NCBI GenBank assembly: GCA_963576475.1
Contig: OY754972.1
Coordinates: forward strand, 29,435,107-29,499,106
Direction of reading: 5' to 3'
Source: Molanna angustata
Lineage: Eukaryota > Arthropoda > Insecta > Trichoptera > Molannidae
Length of the DNA: 64,000 nucleotides
Shown: positions 1-12,000 of the stretch, one piece after another
Position numbering within the stretch: position 1 is the stretch's first letter
Layout of the letters: every line of letters begins with the position of its first letter
Translations under genes and position numbers: made by a program
Notes under the pieces: generated by a model
Database searches by the model: none
The model's input: only the letters and a program-made list of their open reading frames with translations
What the model was told of the DNA's origin: nothing

Positions 1-625
1 TTGAGTCGTACTTCAAGGTTACTCATGAAGTTGATCAACATAATCAACATAATCTGTCTCATGATTTTTAAAGCACTTCATGGTATGGCTCCTACTTACC
101 TCTCCGAACTTTGCATTCCTATTTCAATTAACGACAGACAAACATCACTTCGTTCTGCATCTTCATCCAAGGTAGGAAAATTAGTTGAAATAAACAGGGT
201 GCATACCACTAATTTCGGCGATCGTGCGTTTGCTGTGGCAGGACTAAATGCATGGAATAAGCTCCCAAACACCCTCAGACAAACTGAAAATATATCTACC
301 TTCAGAAAAAATCTCAAAACACACCATTTTCGCAAATCTTACCAAAGCCATAATAAGTTTAAGATCAGTTTCAGACTTTAGAAATCTTTGAGCTTCAAAT
401 TAATTACATACTTATATAAATTTATTCAAACATTAATGAAATTTTCATATTAAACGCCGATATTAACATTTTTTATGTGATCAAATGTAGAGAAAGATTA
501 AAATTAAATTATGATCGAGTACTGATTTATACATTTTTAAGATTAAGGCAAGATAAGCACGTATTAAGAATGTGTCATGAGTAGCCCCCCAGGATCTACA
601 TGTTTGAATAAATGAGTTAATTTTT
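1..625 (+). pseudogene. LINE (non-LTR retrotransposon) RT C-terminal fragment and 3' UTR
   Basis: An open frame from the left edge to the stop at 379-381 encodes about 126 residues. Near the start it has FKALHGMAPTYLSELC, then FGDRAFAVAGLNAWNKLP around residues 72-90, then STFRKNLKTHHF. This is the usual carboxy-terminal tail of invertebrate LINE ORF2 (CR1/L2/Rex-like), downstream of the polymerase domain. The catalytic part lies outside the window, so this is a partial copy. About 230 bp of AT-rich sequence follow and end near 625 in a TGAATAAATGAG word and a T-run, which I take as the element's 3' UTR. No in-frame stop interrupts the visible part, so it is younger than the other LINE remnants here. 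Clade assignment is uncertain. Confidence 0.75.
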
Positions 626-770
626 TTTTCCGTTCCCAAACATTTTTTTTAAAATGTGTAGTCAAAACTTATTATATTCAATATATAAATAAACTGCAGT
701 TCTTTCTGGCAATACTAATCGAACTGATAGAACTATACAAAAAAAAAGGTTGTGTACCAATATTCAAATA

Positions 771-952
771 AGTATTTTTTTTTTAAATGAGTACGTCCTT
801 GTTAAACAAGTACATATACATCTTCCTACGTTCCCTAAAATAAGCAAATAAATGCTTGTGCTATAGGTGAACGAAATCGGTCGAGGCAGGATTCGAACTC
901 GCGACCATTGGATTATGCGCCCAGCGCGCTAACCGCTCTGCCATCGACCCAT
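771..952 (-). mobile_element. tRNA-derived SINE, family S1, copy a
   Basis: Reading the minus strand from 952: a tRNA-like head (about 950-879) with an A-box-like TGGCAGAGCGG and a B-box-like GTTCGAATCC, then a tail that contains AAGCATTTATTTGCTTATTTT, GGAACGTAGGAAG and TACTTGTTTAACAAGGACG and ends in an A-rich run. The same tail follows the head in the copies at 38.7 and 50.2 kb, so this is a SINE and not a tRNA gene. The anticodon-stem region is altered relative to the other copies (GGGCGCATAATCC). Confidence 0.85.
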
Positions 953-1955
953 CTTTATTACTTATACGTTTCGTATTATTTATACTCTGTTCACATTCAT
1001 TTTCGTGCACTCTGACGATGATCTTCAACAGATCGATACCGGTCAGTGCCAATTTTAAATAGTGAAACTTAAACAAATAAGTGTTTTCATTTATACCGAG
1101 TATAAATAAACACTTAATTGCATCTCATGCAAGCGGCGAGTTTATTCTCAAAATCAAAGTACTTAATTACTGAAAGAAATAATTTTATACAAATTTCTCC
1201 TCTGCTGAGAACCAAACCCAAGACGCTACAAGGCTTTTGAAATATGAAACTCGGCGATCAATAATAACTAAGTATATAAAAAAGGTTTTTGATTTTTGTG
1301 ATATATGTATTCATGATATTGGCGTAAATTCTTGTCACCAATATGGGGGAAGAGAAAAACATTTTTTTTCTATACCATTGAATCTTTTTTTTACATTTTC
1401 TTCGTAAATCCGTTGAATCTTATAAGTAGGTTAATATTTGCCTAGAAACGGCCCTGTGATGTCTGTCCCGCGAGACATTGGAGGCAACTTGGCAGAAAGT
1501 TGAAGCAAATGGAGACATACCTATCCAGTGTCGTTTCTTCTGAACCGTCTTCACGATTCTTTACTTTCTCGACTCATACAATCCCCAAAGGCCGGTTCAG
1601 ATATATAACTCTTCATCCTCTGTCCCTTTTCTCACTTCAACATATTTTTTTCGGAAGACAAATACGGATAAAAATTTTAGTGCTCGGTTTTTCGCATTGA
1701 ATATTTGCTCACATGTGCAAGTATGTACCTACACACATTCGTAACGGATTTCTGTGTCCCTGATAGGATAGGTAAAAAAATGTCGAAAACCGAGGCATAG
1801 TGATGTATGGTTATACTAAGTAACCTAGGTACTGGGTTCGATTTATTTAAAATTATTTATCACGCATTTGTTGCTTCTTTGGGATGGACAGATTGGTACT
1901 TGCACGGAATCCAAAAAAGGGTAGGTATGGGTAGTTAAAAATAAGATACTTAAAA
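953..1955. other. Unassigned AT-rich sequence
   Basis: No gene, RNA or recognised element. Open frames here are short, lack domain motifs and look like chance. The stretch separates SINE S1a from Helitron H1. Confidence 0.6.
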
Positions 1956-2647
1956 CTAGTTACATGTAACACATGAAATCAAACTGTCGATAGCGATAGT
2001 ATGTATAGTTGAAGAATAAGTACCAAACTATAAACCCATAAACCAAATTATTGAATATTTTAAGATATTTAGTTTTCTATACAACACATGTAGGTATGTA
2101 TATCAGGATAGGATATTATGGAGGTCAGTCTGTTTTTCCTACCCAGAATATAAAACAACATGAGGTTATGTATGTATGTTTGGAAATTAAGTATCAAATT
2201 ATGGAGTCTTCTTAGATAATATGTAAATGCGACTGCTATACAAATTGTATGAAGCGATGTCGTCACTAAATTAAATTTTTATAAAAATTGTTAAAAAAAT
2301 GATGTTTAAATTTTTTGTAGAAAATTCAATTTTCTAGTTGGGGTGTTACGGTTAGGAAATATAGGCAGTTAAACACATAAATATATCATAAAAAAATGTT
2401 TTATCTTAATAAAAAATGTTTGAGAAATTTTGTATTTGTCTATATTTATACCAATTTTCAGCGTTCTAGATTTCATGGTTTTTGAGATACCTATATGGAA
2501 AAATAAAGTAAAAATTCAAAAGTTGATAACCCCTGACTGAAACAAAAATTCAAAATTCTGAGCACAAAAGCTTTGTAGGCCTATTACTGTTTATACATTC
2601 TGAAATTTTGGGCTCTGTAAATTGAGCGGATCAAAAGTTATAATGGA

Positions 2648-2744
<97 letters not shown>

Positions 2745-2947
2745 ACTAAATGTTCTACTCCGAAATCTGAGTAAATCCGTATATTTAACATAATATGCTG
2801 CGAAGCCTCTAAGTCTGTGTTTTTTGACTTCAAAGTTGGAAAAACCGTGAAAAATATAGACCCTGCATACAATTTCGCGTATCCTGGCTTGAAACTATGT
2901 CGATATATTAAGAGAACAAAGTTCTCTTGAACAAATCGACAGTTGGA
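1956..2947 (-). mobile_element. Non-autonomous Helitron, family H, copy H1
   Basis: On the minus strand the element begins TCCAACTGTCGATTTGTTC at 2947 and ends with a short hairpin (CATGTGTTACATG) followed by CTAG at 1956-1959, with T as the next host base. A TC start, a hairpin a few bases before CTRR and a 3' flanking T are the hallmarks of Helitrons, which integrate between A and T. The outer 5' sequence recurs near the 3' end as an inverted repeat (GACAGTTTGATT here, slightly mutated). There is no Rep/helicase coding, so it is non-autonomous. It aligns end to end with the copies at 58.5, 60.1 and 61.3 kb. An AC microsatellite (2649-2738) has expanded inside it. Confidence 0.85.
2649..2738. 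repeat. (AC)n microsatellite, about 45 copies
   Basis: An uninterrupted AC dinucleotide run inside Helitron H1. It lies at the position where copies H2 and H3 carry shorter GTGTCTGTGTG-type runs, so the seed was part of the element and expanded in this copy. Confidence 0.98.
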
Positions 2948-3283
2948 ATATTTCAATCCTTTTCTCGCTAGGCAGCGCTAGTGGTTGTGATAATTGATTT
3001 ATAAATTGTCATTGTCTTGTCGCATTGAAACATTAACTTACGCATTTTTTGCACTAAATTTATTAAGATATTTTGGCAAAAAGCGATTACGTTTTAAAAC
3101 ATTTCAAGATATTTTATTAACTTTATCAATTACTCATTCAGAATAGCACCCAATAAACTGATAACAAATGCGCTACAAAGTTTACCAAGAAAATACAAAT
3201 AAAATAATTAATTTGAATTTAGTTGGTATGAAATATAAGAAATATATATAACAAATCAGTTTTGCTAAAATCACGAAAACACA

Positions 3284-3357
3284 TTCGCGTATCCTGGCTT
3301 GAAACTATGTCGATATATTAAGAGAACAAAGTTCTCTTGAACAAATCGACAGTTGGA
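3284..3357 (-). repeat. Solo 5' tip of Helitron family H (74 bp duplicate)
   Basis: These 74 bases are identical to 2874-2947, the 5' terminus of H1, in the same orientation and 410 bp away. They include the terminal TCCAACTGTCGAT and the GAGAAC-TTT-GTTCTC hairpin. The preceding host base (plus-strand T at 3358, A on the element strand) fits an A|TC Helitron insertion boundary. No remaining Helitron body is attached. Confidence 0.85.
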
Positions 3358-3595
3358 TAATCATCCAATGAAATACTGAAAATGAGAATATGATGAGCTT
3401 AAAGTAATTGGATGTGATAGAAGCGATTAAAACTTGAGTAGTCGACAAAGAATCAATAATTACATTATTTTATTATGGGGTTTAACCAAGAAATGTCCGT
3501 AGACAAAATTAGTAAGTTCAATAGAGAAGTGTTCAAATTTCAATATGTACCTACACGGTATTGCCTTACATCGAGCACGAAGCTCAGCGAAGAAC

Positions 3596-3815
3596 TATTT
3601 TTACTCTCCACACTATGGAATAGGGGAGAGTCATGATTTCGCAAAATTTAAGCGTATTTTTTTTACATCAATTTCTCAATGGGTATCATGTAGAGAATGC
3701 ACACTATGAGTTTCGTCGTGATGTGTTTGTGTGTATGGCGTATACGCTGTACGCCGTACGCCGTACGCCGTACGCCGTACGCCGTAGCATTTATCTTTTT
3801 TGTGTCCTCTCTACA
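3596..3815 (+). repeat. Left terminal domain (head 1) of the satellite-bearing element
   Basis: Contains the subterminal repeat ACTCTCCACAC, the hairpin partner GGGGAGAGT, a conserved block with ATGATTTCGC and CAATGGGTATCATGTAGAG, and the GTACGCC minisatellite at 3742-3786. Near-identical copies lie at 29310-29520 and 31229-31450 inside the array; diverged copies lie at 43069 and 48056. Confidence 0.85.
3742..3786. repeat. 7-bp minisatellite (GTACGCC)n
   Basis: Five full GTACGCC units after a degenerate TATACGCT unit. The two nested heads carry four (29464-29491) and five (31383-31417) units. The dispersed copy at 43.2 kb has only GTACGGCGTACGG. The run is an internal hypervariable part of the element. 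Confidence 0.9.
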
Positions 3816-4315
3816 GCCCAAACTATAAGTCTGATCGACTTCATATTAACATCATATGTGTAAAGTGCAAAGACCTAGAGCTGATTAGTTTTCCATAGAC
3901 AACTTTTGATTTCTTCTCTATGAATTCATCATTTACGTTGTTTTTTTTTGTGTCCTCTCTGCAGCCCAAACTATAAGTCCGATTGACTTCATATTGATAT
4001 CACATGTGTTAAGTCCATAAACTTAGAGCTGATTAGTTTTCCATAGACAACGGTTCATTTTTTCCCAATGTTTCTTTATGATTTCATCTATTAAAACTGA
4101 AAAAATGCTCTCACGACCTGGAAATTAGAGATATTTTAATTTGGTTTCAACTATTTATACAACACCAAGAATCTTCATAAAATTGTATTCAAAGTTGGTC
4201 AATGTTAAAAGAAAAATATTCAACGGTTTCAAAAATTATATTTTATTTAATGGATATTTGTATGAAACTTATATGTAACAAGAGAATTTTTTTATATTTG
4301 GCAATGTTCAGTTCA
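3816..4315 (+). repeat. Transitional (pre-satellite) units
   Basis: Two unequal ancestral units. The first (about 3805-3945) and the start of the second (about 3946) both read GTGTCCTCTCT(A/G)CAGCCC, then CTATAAGT, a GACTTCATATT block and GCTGATTAGTTTTCCATAG. The second continues as a 350 bp unit with ATGCTCTCACGACCTGG and CAACACCAAGAATCTTC, which aligns with the single core unit of the small element at 48.2-48.6 kb and, more weakly, with the 313 bp satellite monomer (ATGCTCTCGCG, ACAACATAAGCATTCTTC). These units record how the element core became the monomer. Confidence 0.8.
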
Positions 4316-4739
4316 TTGATTTCATATTGATATAAGAATATTAATAGCTTGAACTTAGAACTGATTAGCTTTTCATAGATATCATAAAATTTCTTCATAT
4401 GATATCACGTGTCAACATTGTCAAAATGCTCTAACGCTCTTTGAAACAAAATTTATCTGCTTTTTTTAAAATATTTCATACAACATAAGCAGTCTTCACT
4501 ATACTGCATTAATAGTTTGTCTATCTTAACATAAAAATATACTATCGGAAGAAAATTTATATTCCTGTTAGTAACATTTAGTATGAATAAAAATGTAATT
4601 AGATAAATTTCTATTTATGGAAACGTTCAGTAATTTGATTTCATGTTATAATGTAAAGAGCTTGAACATAGAACTGATTAGCTTTCCATAAATAACAAAA
4701 AAAATCTTCATATGATATCACCTGTCAAAATTTGGAAAA

Positions 4740-5991
4740 TGCTCTCGCGTTCTTTAGAACAAAATTTATCTGCTTTTTTTAAAATATTTCATACAACATA
4801 AGCATTCTTCCCTATACTGCATTAATAGTTTGTCTATCTTAACATAAAAATATACTATCGGAAGAAAATTTATATTCCTGATAGTAACATTAAGTATGAA
4901 TAAAAATGTAATTAGATAAATTTCTATGTATGGAAAAGTTCAGTAATTTGATATCATGTTATAATGTAAAGAGCTTGAACATAGAACTGATTAGCTTTCC
5001 ATAAATAACAAAAAAAATCTTCATATGATATCACCTGTCAAAATTTGGAAAATGCTCTCGCGTTCTTTAGAACAAAATTTATCTGCTTTTTTTAAAATAT
5101 TTCATACAACATAAGCATTCTTCACTATACTGCATTAATAGTTTGTTTATCTTAACATAAAAATATACTATCGGAAGAAAATTTACATTCTTGATAGTAA
5201 TATTTAGTATGAATAAAAATGTAATTAGATAAATTTCTATGTATGGAAAAGTTCAGTAATTTGATTTCATGTTATAATGTAAAAAGCTTGAACATAGAAC
5301 TGATTAGCTTTCCATAAACAACAAAAAAAATCTTCATATGATATCACCTGTCAAAATTTGGAAAATGCTCTCGCGTTCTTTAGAACAAAATTTATCTGCT
5401 TTTTTTAAAATATTTCATACAACATAAGCATTCTTCCCTATACTGCATTAATAGTTTGTCTATCTTAACATAAAAATATACTATCGGAAGAAAATTTATA
5501 TTCCTGATAGTAACATTAAGTATGAATAAAAATGTAATTAGATAAATTTCTATGTATGGAAAAGTTCAGTAATTTGATATCATGTTATAATGTAAAGAGC
5601 TTGAACATAGAACTGATTAGCTTTCCATAAATAACAAAAAAAATCTTCATATGATATCACCTGTCAAAATTTGGAAAATGCTCTCGCGTTCTTTAGAACA
5701 AAATTTATCTGCTTTTTTTAAAATATTTCATACAACATAAGCATTCTTCACTATACTGCATTAATAGTTTGTTTATCTTAACATAAAAATATACTATCGG
5801 AAGAAAATTTACATTCTTGATAGTAATATTTAGTATGAATAAAAATGTAATTAGATAAATTTCTATGTATGGAAAAGTTCAGTAATTTGATTTCATGTTA
5901 TAATGTAAAAAGCTTGAACATAGAACTGATTAGCTTTCCATAAACAACAAAAAAAATCTTCATATGATATCACCTGTCAAAATTTGGAAAA
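4740..5991. repeat. Tandem duplication of a monomer pair (2 x 626 bp)
   Basis: Two consecutive dimers share the same rare variants: CATTAAGTATG at about 4889 and 5515, and GTAATATTTAG in the following monomer of each pair. The 626 bp spacing is exactly two monomers. This is a local duplication at the left of the array, before the 24-mer register begins. Confidence 0.8.
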
Positions 5992-6017
5992 TGCTCTCGC
6001 GTTCTTTAGAACAAAAT

Positions 6018-9000
6018 TTATCTGCTTTTTTTAAAATATTTCATACAACATAAGCATTCTTCACTATACTGCATTAATAGTTTGTTTATCTTAACATAAA
6101 AATATACTATCGGAAGAAAATTTACATTCCTGGTAGTAACATTTAGTATGAATAAAAATGTAATTAGATAAATTTCTATGTATGGAAAAGTTCTGTAATT
6201 TGATTTCATGTTATAATGTAAAGAGCTTGAACATAGAACTGATTAGCTTTCCATAAATAACAAAAAAAATCTTCATATGATATCACCTGTCAAAATTTGG
6301 AAAATGCTCTCGCGTTCTTTAGAACAAAATTTATCTGCTTTTTTTAAAATATTTCATACTACATAAGCATTCTTCACTATACTGCATTAATAGTTTGTTT
6401 ATCTTAACATAAAAATATACTATCGGAAGAAAATTTACATTCCTGATAGTAACATTTAGTATGAATAAAAATGTAATTAGATAAATTTCTATGTATGGAA
6501 AAGTTCAGTAATTTGATTTCATGTTATAATGTAAAGAGCTTGAACATAGAACTGATTAGCTTTCCATAAATAACAAAAAAAATCTTCATATGATATCACC
6601 TGTCAAAATTTGGAAAATGCTCTCGCGTTCTTTAGAACAAAATTTATCTGCTTTTTTTAAAATATTTCATACAACATAAGCATTCTTCACTATACTGCAT
6701 TAATAGTTTGTTTATCTTAACATAAAAATATACTATCGGAAGAAAATTTACATTCTTGATAGTAACATTTAGTATGAATAAAAATGTAATTAGATAAATT
6801 TCTATGTATGGAAAAGTTCAGTAATTTGATTTCATGTTATAATGTAAAAAGCTTGAACATAGAACTGATTAGCTTTCCATAAACAACAAAAAAAATCTTC
6901 ATATGATATCACCTGTCAAAATTTGGAAAATGCTCTCGCGTTCTTTAGAACAAAATTTATCTGCTTTTTTTAAAATATTTCATACAACATAAGCATTCTT
7001 CACTATACTGCATTAATAGTTTGTTTATCTTAACATAAAAATATACTATCGGAAGAAAATTTACATTCCTCATAGTAACATTTAGTATGAATAAAAATGT
7101 AATTAGATAAATTTCTATGTATGGAAAAGTTCAGTAATTTGATTTCATGTTATAATGTAAAGAGCTTGAACATAGAACTGATAAGCTTTCCATAAATAAC
7201 AAAAAAAATCTTCATATGATATCACCTGTCAAAATTTGGAAAATGCTCTCGCGTTCTTTAGAACAAAATTTATCTGCTTTTTTTAAAATATTTCATACAA
7301 CATAAGCATTCTTCCCTATACTGCATTAATAGTTTGTCTATCTTAACATAAAAATATACTATCGGAAGAAAATTTATATTCCTGATAGTAACATTTAGTA
7401 TGAATAAAAATGTAATTAGATAAATTTCTATGTATGGAAAAGTTCAGTAATTTGATATCATGTTATAATGTAAAGAGCTTGAACATAGAACTGATTAGCT
7501 TTCCATAAATAACAAAAAAAATCTTCATATGATATCACCTGTCAAAATTTGGAAAATGCTCTCGCGTTCTTTAGAACAAAATTTATCTGCTTTTTTAAAA
7601 ATATTTCATACAACATAAGCATTCTTCACTATACTGCATTAATAGTTTGTTTATCTTAACATAAAAATATACTATCGGAAGAAATTTTACATTCTTGATA
7701 GTAACATTTAGTATGAATAAAAATGTAATTAGATAAATTTCTATGTATGGAAAAGTTCAGTAATTTGATTTCATGTTATAATGTAAAAAGCTTGAACATA
7801 GAACTGATTAGCTTTCCATAAACAACAAAAAAAATCTTCATATGATATCACCTGTCAAAATTTGGAAAATGCTCTCGCGTTCTTTAGAACAAAATTTATC
7901 TGCTTTTTTTAAAATATTTCATACAACATAAGCATTCTTCACTATACTGCATTAATAGTTTGTTTATCTTAACATAAAAATATACTATCGGAAGAAAATT
8001 TACATTCCTGATAGTAACATTTAGTATGAATAAAAATGTAATTAGATAAATTTCTATGTATGGAAAAGTTCTGTAATTTGATTTCATGTTATAATGTAAA
8101 GAGCTTGAACATAGAACTGATTAGCTTTCCATAAATAACAAAAAAAATCTTCATATGATATCACCTGTCAAAATTTGGAAAATGCTCTCGCGTTCTTTAG
8201 AACAAAATTTATCTGCTTTTTTTAAAATATTTCATACTACATAAGCATTCTTCACTATACTGCATTAATAGTTTGTTTATCTTAACATAAAAATATACTA
8301 TCGGAAGAAAATTTACATTCCTGATAGTAACATTTAGTATGAATAAAAATGTAATTAGATAAATTTCTATGTATGGAAAAGTTCAGTAATTTGATTTCAT
8401 GTTATAATGTAAAGAGCTTGAACATAGAACTGATTAGCTTTCCATAAATAACAAAAAAAATCTTCATATGATATCACCTGTCAAAATTTGGAAAATGCTC
8501 TCGCGTTCTTTAGAACAAAATTTATCTGCTTTTTTTAAAATATTTCATACAACATAAGCATTCTTCACTATACTGCATTAATAGTTTGTTTATCTTAACA
8601 TAAAAATATACTATCGGAAGAAAATTTACATTCCTGATAGTAACATTTAGTATGAATAAAAATGTAATTAGATAAATTTCTGTGTATGGATAAGTTCAGT
8701 AATTTGATATCATGTTATAATGTAAAGAGCTTGAACATAGAACTGATTAGCTTTCCATAAATAACAAAAAAAATCTTCATATGATATCACCTGTCAAAAT
8801 TTGGAAAATGCTCTCGCGTTCTTTAGAACAAAATTTATCTGCTTTTTTTAAAATATTTCATACAACATAAGCATTCTTCCCTATACTGCATTAATAGTTT
8901 GTCTATCTTAACATAAAAATATACTATCGGAAGAAAATTTATATTCCTGATAGTAACATTTAGTATGAATAAAAATGTAATTAGATAAATTTCTATGTAT

Positions 9001-12000
9001 GGAAAAGTTCAGTAATTTGATATCATGTTATAATGTAAAGAGCTTGAACATAGAACTGATTAGCTTTCCATAAATAACAAAAAAAATCTTCATATGATAT
9101 CACCTGTCAAAATTTGGAAAATGCTCTCGCGTTCTTTAGAACAAAATTTATCTGCTTTTTTTAAAATATTTCATACAACATAAGCATTCTTCACTATACT
9201 GCATTAATAGTTTGTTTATCTTAACATAAAAATATACTATCGGAAGAAAATTTACATTCTTGATAGTAACATTTAGTATGAATAAAAATGTAATTAGATA
9301 AATTTCTATGTATGGAAAAGTTCAGTAATTTGATTTCATGTTATAATGTAAAAAGCTTGAACATAGAACTGATTAGCTTTCCATAAACAACAAAAAAAAT
9401 CTTCATATGATATCACCTGTCAAAATTTGGAAAATGCTCTCGCGTTCTTTAGAACAAAATTTATCTGCTTTTTTTAAAATATTTCATACAACATAAGCAT
9501 TCTTCACTATACTGCATTAATAGTTTGTTTATCTTAACATAAAAATATACTATCGGAAGAAAATTTACATTCCTGATAGTAACATTTAGTATGAATAAAA
9601 ATGTAATTAGATAAATTTCTATGTATGGAAAAGTTCTGTAATTTGATTTCATGTTATAATGTAAAGAGCTTGAACATAGAACTGATTAGCTTTCCATAAA
9701 TAACAAAAAAAATCTTCATATGATATCACCTGTCAAAATTTGGAAAATGCTCTCGCGTTCTTTAGAGCAAAATTTATCTGCTTTTTTTAAAATATTTCAT
9801 ACAACATAAGCATTCTTCCCTATACTGCATTAATAGTTTGTCTATCTTAACATAAAAATATACTATCGGAAGAAAATTTATATTCCTGATAGTAACATTT
9901 AGTATGAATAAAAATGTAATTAGATAAATTTCTATGTATGGAAAAGTTCAGTAATTTGATATCATGTTATAATGTAAAGAGCTTGAACATAGAACTGATT
10001 AGCTTTCCATAAATAACAAAAAAAATCTTCATATGATATCACCTGTCAAAATTTGGAAAATGCTCTCGCGTTCTTTAGAACAAAATTTATCTGCTTTTTT
10101 TAAAATATTTCATACAACATAAGCATTCTTCACTATACTGCATTAATAGTTTGTTTATCTTAACATAAAAATATACTATCGGAAGAAAATTTACATTCTT
10201 GATAGTAACATTTAGTATGAATAAAAATGTAATTAGATAAATTTCTATGTATGGAAAAGTTCAGTAATTTGATTTCATGTTATAATGTAAAAAGCTTGAA
10301 CATAGAACTGATTAGCTTTCCATAAACAACAAAAAAAATCTTCATATGATATCACCTGTCAAAATTTGGAAAATGCTCTCGCGTTCTTTAGAACAAAATT
10401 TATCTGCTTTTTTTAAAATATTTCATACAACATAAGCATTCTTCACTATACTGCATTAATAGTTTGTTTATCTTAACATAAAAATATACTATCGGAAGAA
10501 AATTTACATTCCTGATAGTAACATTTAGTATGAATAAAAATGTAATTAGATAAATTTCTATGTATGGAAAAGTTCTGTAATTTGATTTCATGTTATAATG
10601 TAAAGAGCTTGAACATAGAACTGATTAGCTTTCCATAAATAACAAAAAAAATCTTCATATGATATCACCTGTCAAAATTTGGAAAATGCTCTCGCGTTCT
10701 TTAGAACAAAATTTATCTGCTTTTTTTAAAATATTTCATACAACATAAGCATTCTTCACTATACTGCATTAATAGTTTGTTTATCTTAATATAAAAATAT
10801 ACTATCGGAAGAAAATTTACATTCCTGATAGTAACATTTAGTATGAATAAAAATGTAATTAGATAAATTTCTATGTATGGAAAAGTTCAGTAATTTGATT
10901 TCATGTTATAATGTTAAGAGCTTGAACATAGAACTGATTAGCTTTCCATAAATAACAAAAAAAATCTTCATATGATATCACCTGTCAAAATTTGGAAAAT
11001 GCTCTCGCGTTCTTTAGAACATAATTTATCTGCTTTTTTTAAAATATTTCATACAACATAAGCATTCTTCCCTATACTCCATTAATAGTTTGTCTATCTT
11101 AACATAAAAATATACTATCGGAAGAAAATTTATATTCCTGATAGTAACATTTAGTATGAATAAAAATGTAATTAGATAAATTTCTATGTATGGAAAAGTT
11201 CAGTAATTTGATTTCATGTTATAATGTAAAGAGCTTGAACATAGAACTGATTAGCTTTCCATAAATAACAAAAAAAATCTTCATATGATATCACCTGTCA
11301 AAATTTGGAAAATGCTCTCGCGTTCTTTAGAACAAAATTTATCTGCTTTTTTTAAAATATTTCATACAACATAAGCATTCTTCACTATACTGCATTAATA
11401 GTTTGTTTATCTTAACATAAAAATATACTATCGGAAGAAAATTTACATTCTTGATAGTAACATTTAGTATGAATAAAAATGTAATTAGATAAATTTCTAT
11501 GTATGGAAAAGTTCTGTAATTTGATTTCATGTTATAATGTAAAGAGCTTGAACATAGAACTGATTAGCTTTCCATAAACAACAAAAAAAATCTTCATATG
11601 ATATCACCTGTCAAAATTTGGAAAATGCTCTCGCGTTCTTTAGAACAAAATTTATCTGCTTTTTTTAAAATATTTCATACAACATAAGCATTCTTCACTA
11701 TACTGCATTAATAGTTTGTTTATCTTAACATAAAAATATACTATCGGAAGAAAATTTACATTCCTGGTAGTAACATTTAGTATGAATAAAAATGTAATTA
11801 GATAAATTTCTATGTATGGAAAAGTTCTGTAATTTGATTTCATGTTATAATGTAAAGAGCTTGAACATAGAACTGATTAGCTTTCCATAAATAACAAAAA
11901 AAATCTTCATATGATATCAACTGTCAAAATTTGGAAAATGCTCTCGCGTTCTTTAGAACAAAATTTATCTGCTTTTTTTAAAATATTTCATACTACATAA

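Noticed and set aside
879..950. Genuine tRNA genes at 0.9, 38.8 and 50.2 kb
   Set aside because: All have T-stem or acceptor mismatches and share the same long 3' tail ending in A-rich runs, which defines a SINE family.
2591..2956. A 121-codon minus-strand frame rich in Cys-Val
   Set aside because: It is a translation of the AC microsatellite within Helitron H1.
3633..3863. A 76-codon frame in the element head, repeated at 29348 and 31267
   Set aside because: It spans the GTACGCC minisatellite (Tyr-Ala-Val-Arg-Arg type repeats) and its C-terminus shifts with repeat number. It recurs only because the head is duplicated.
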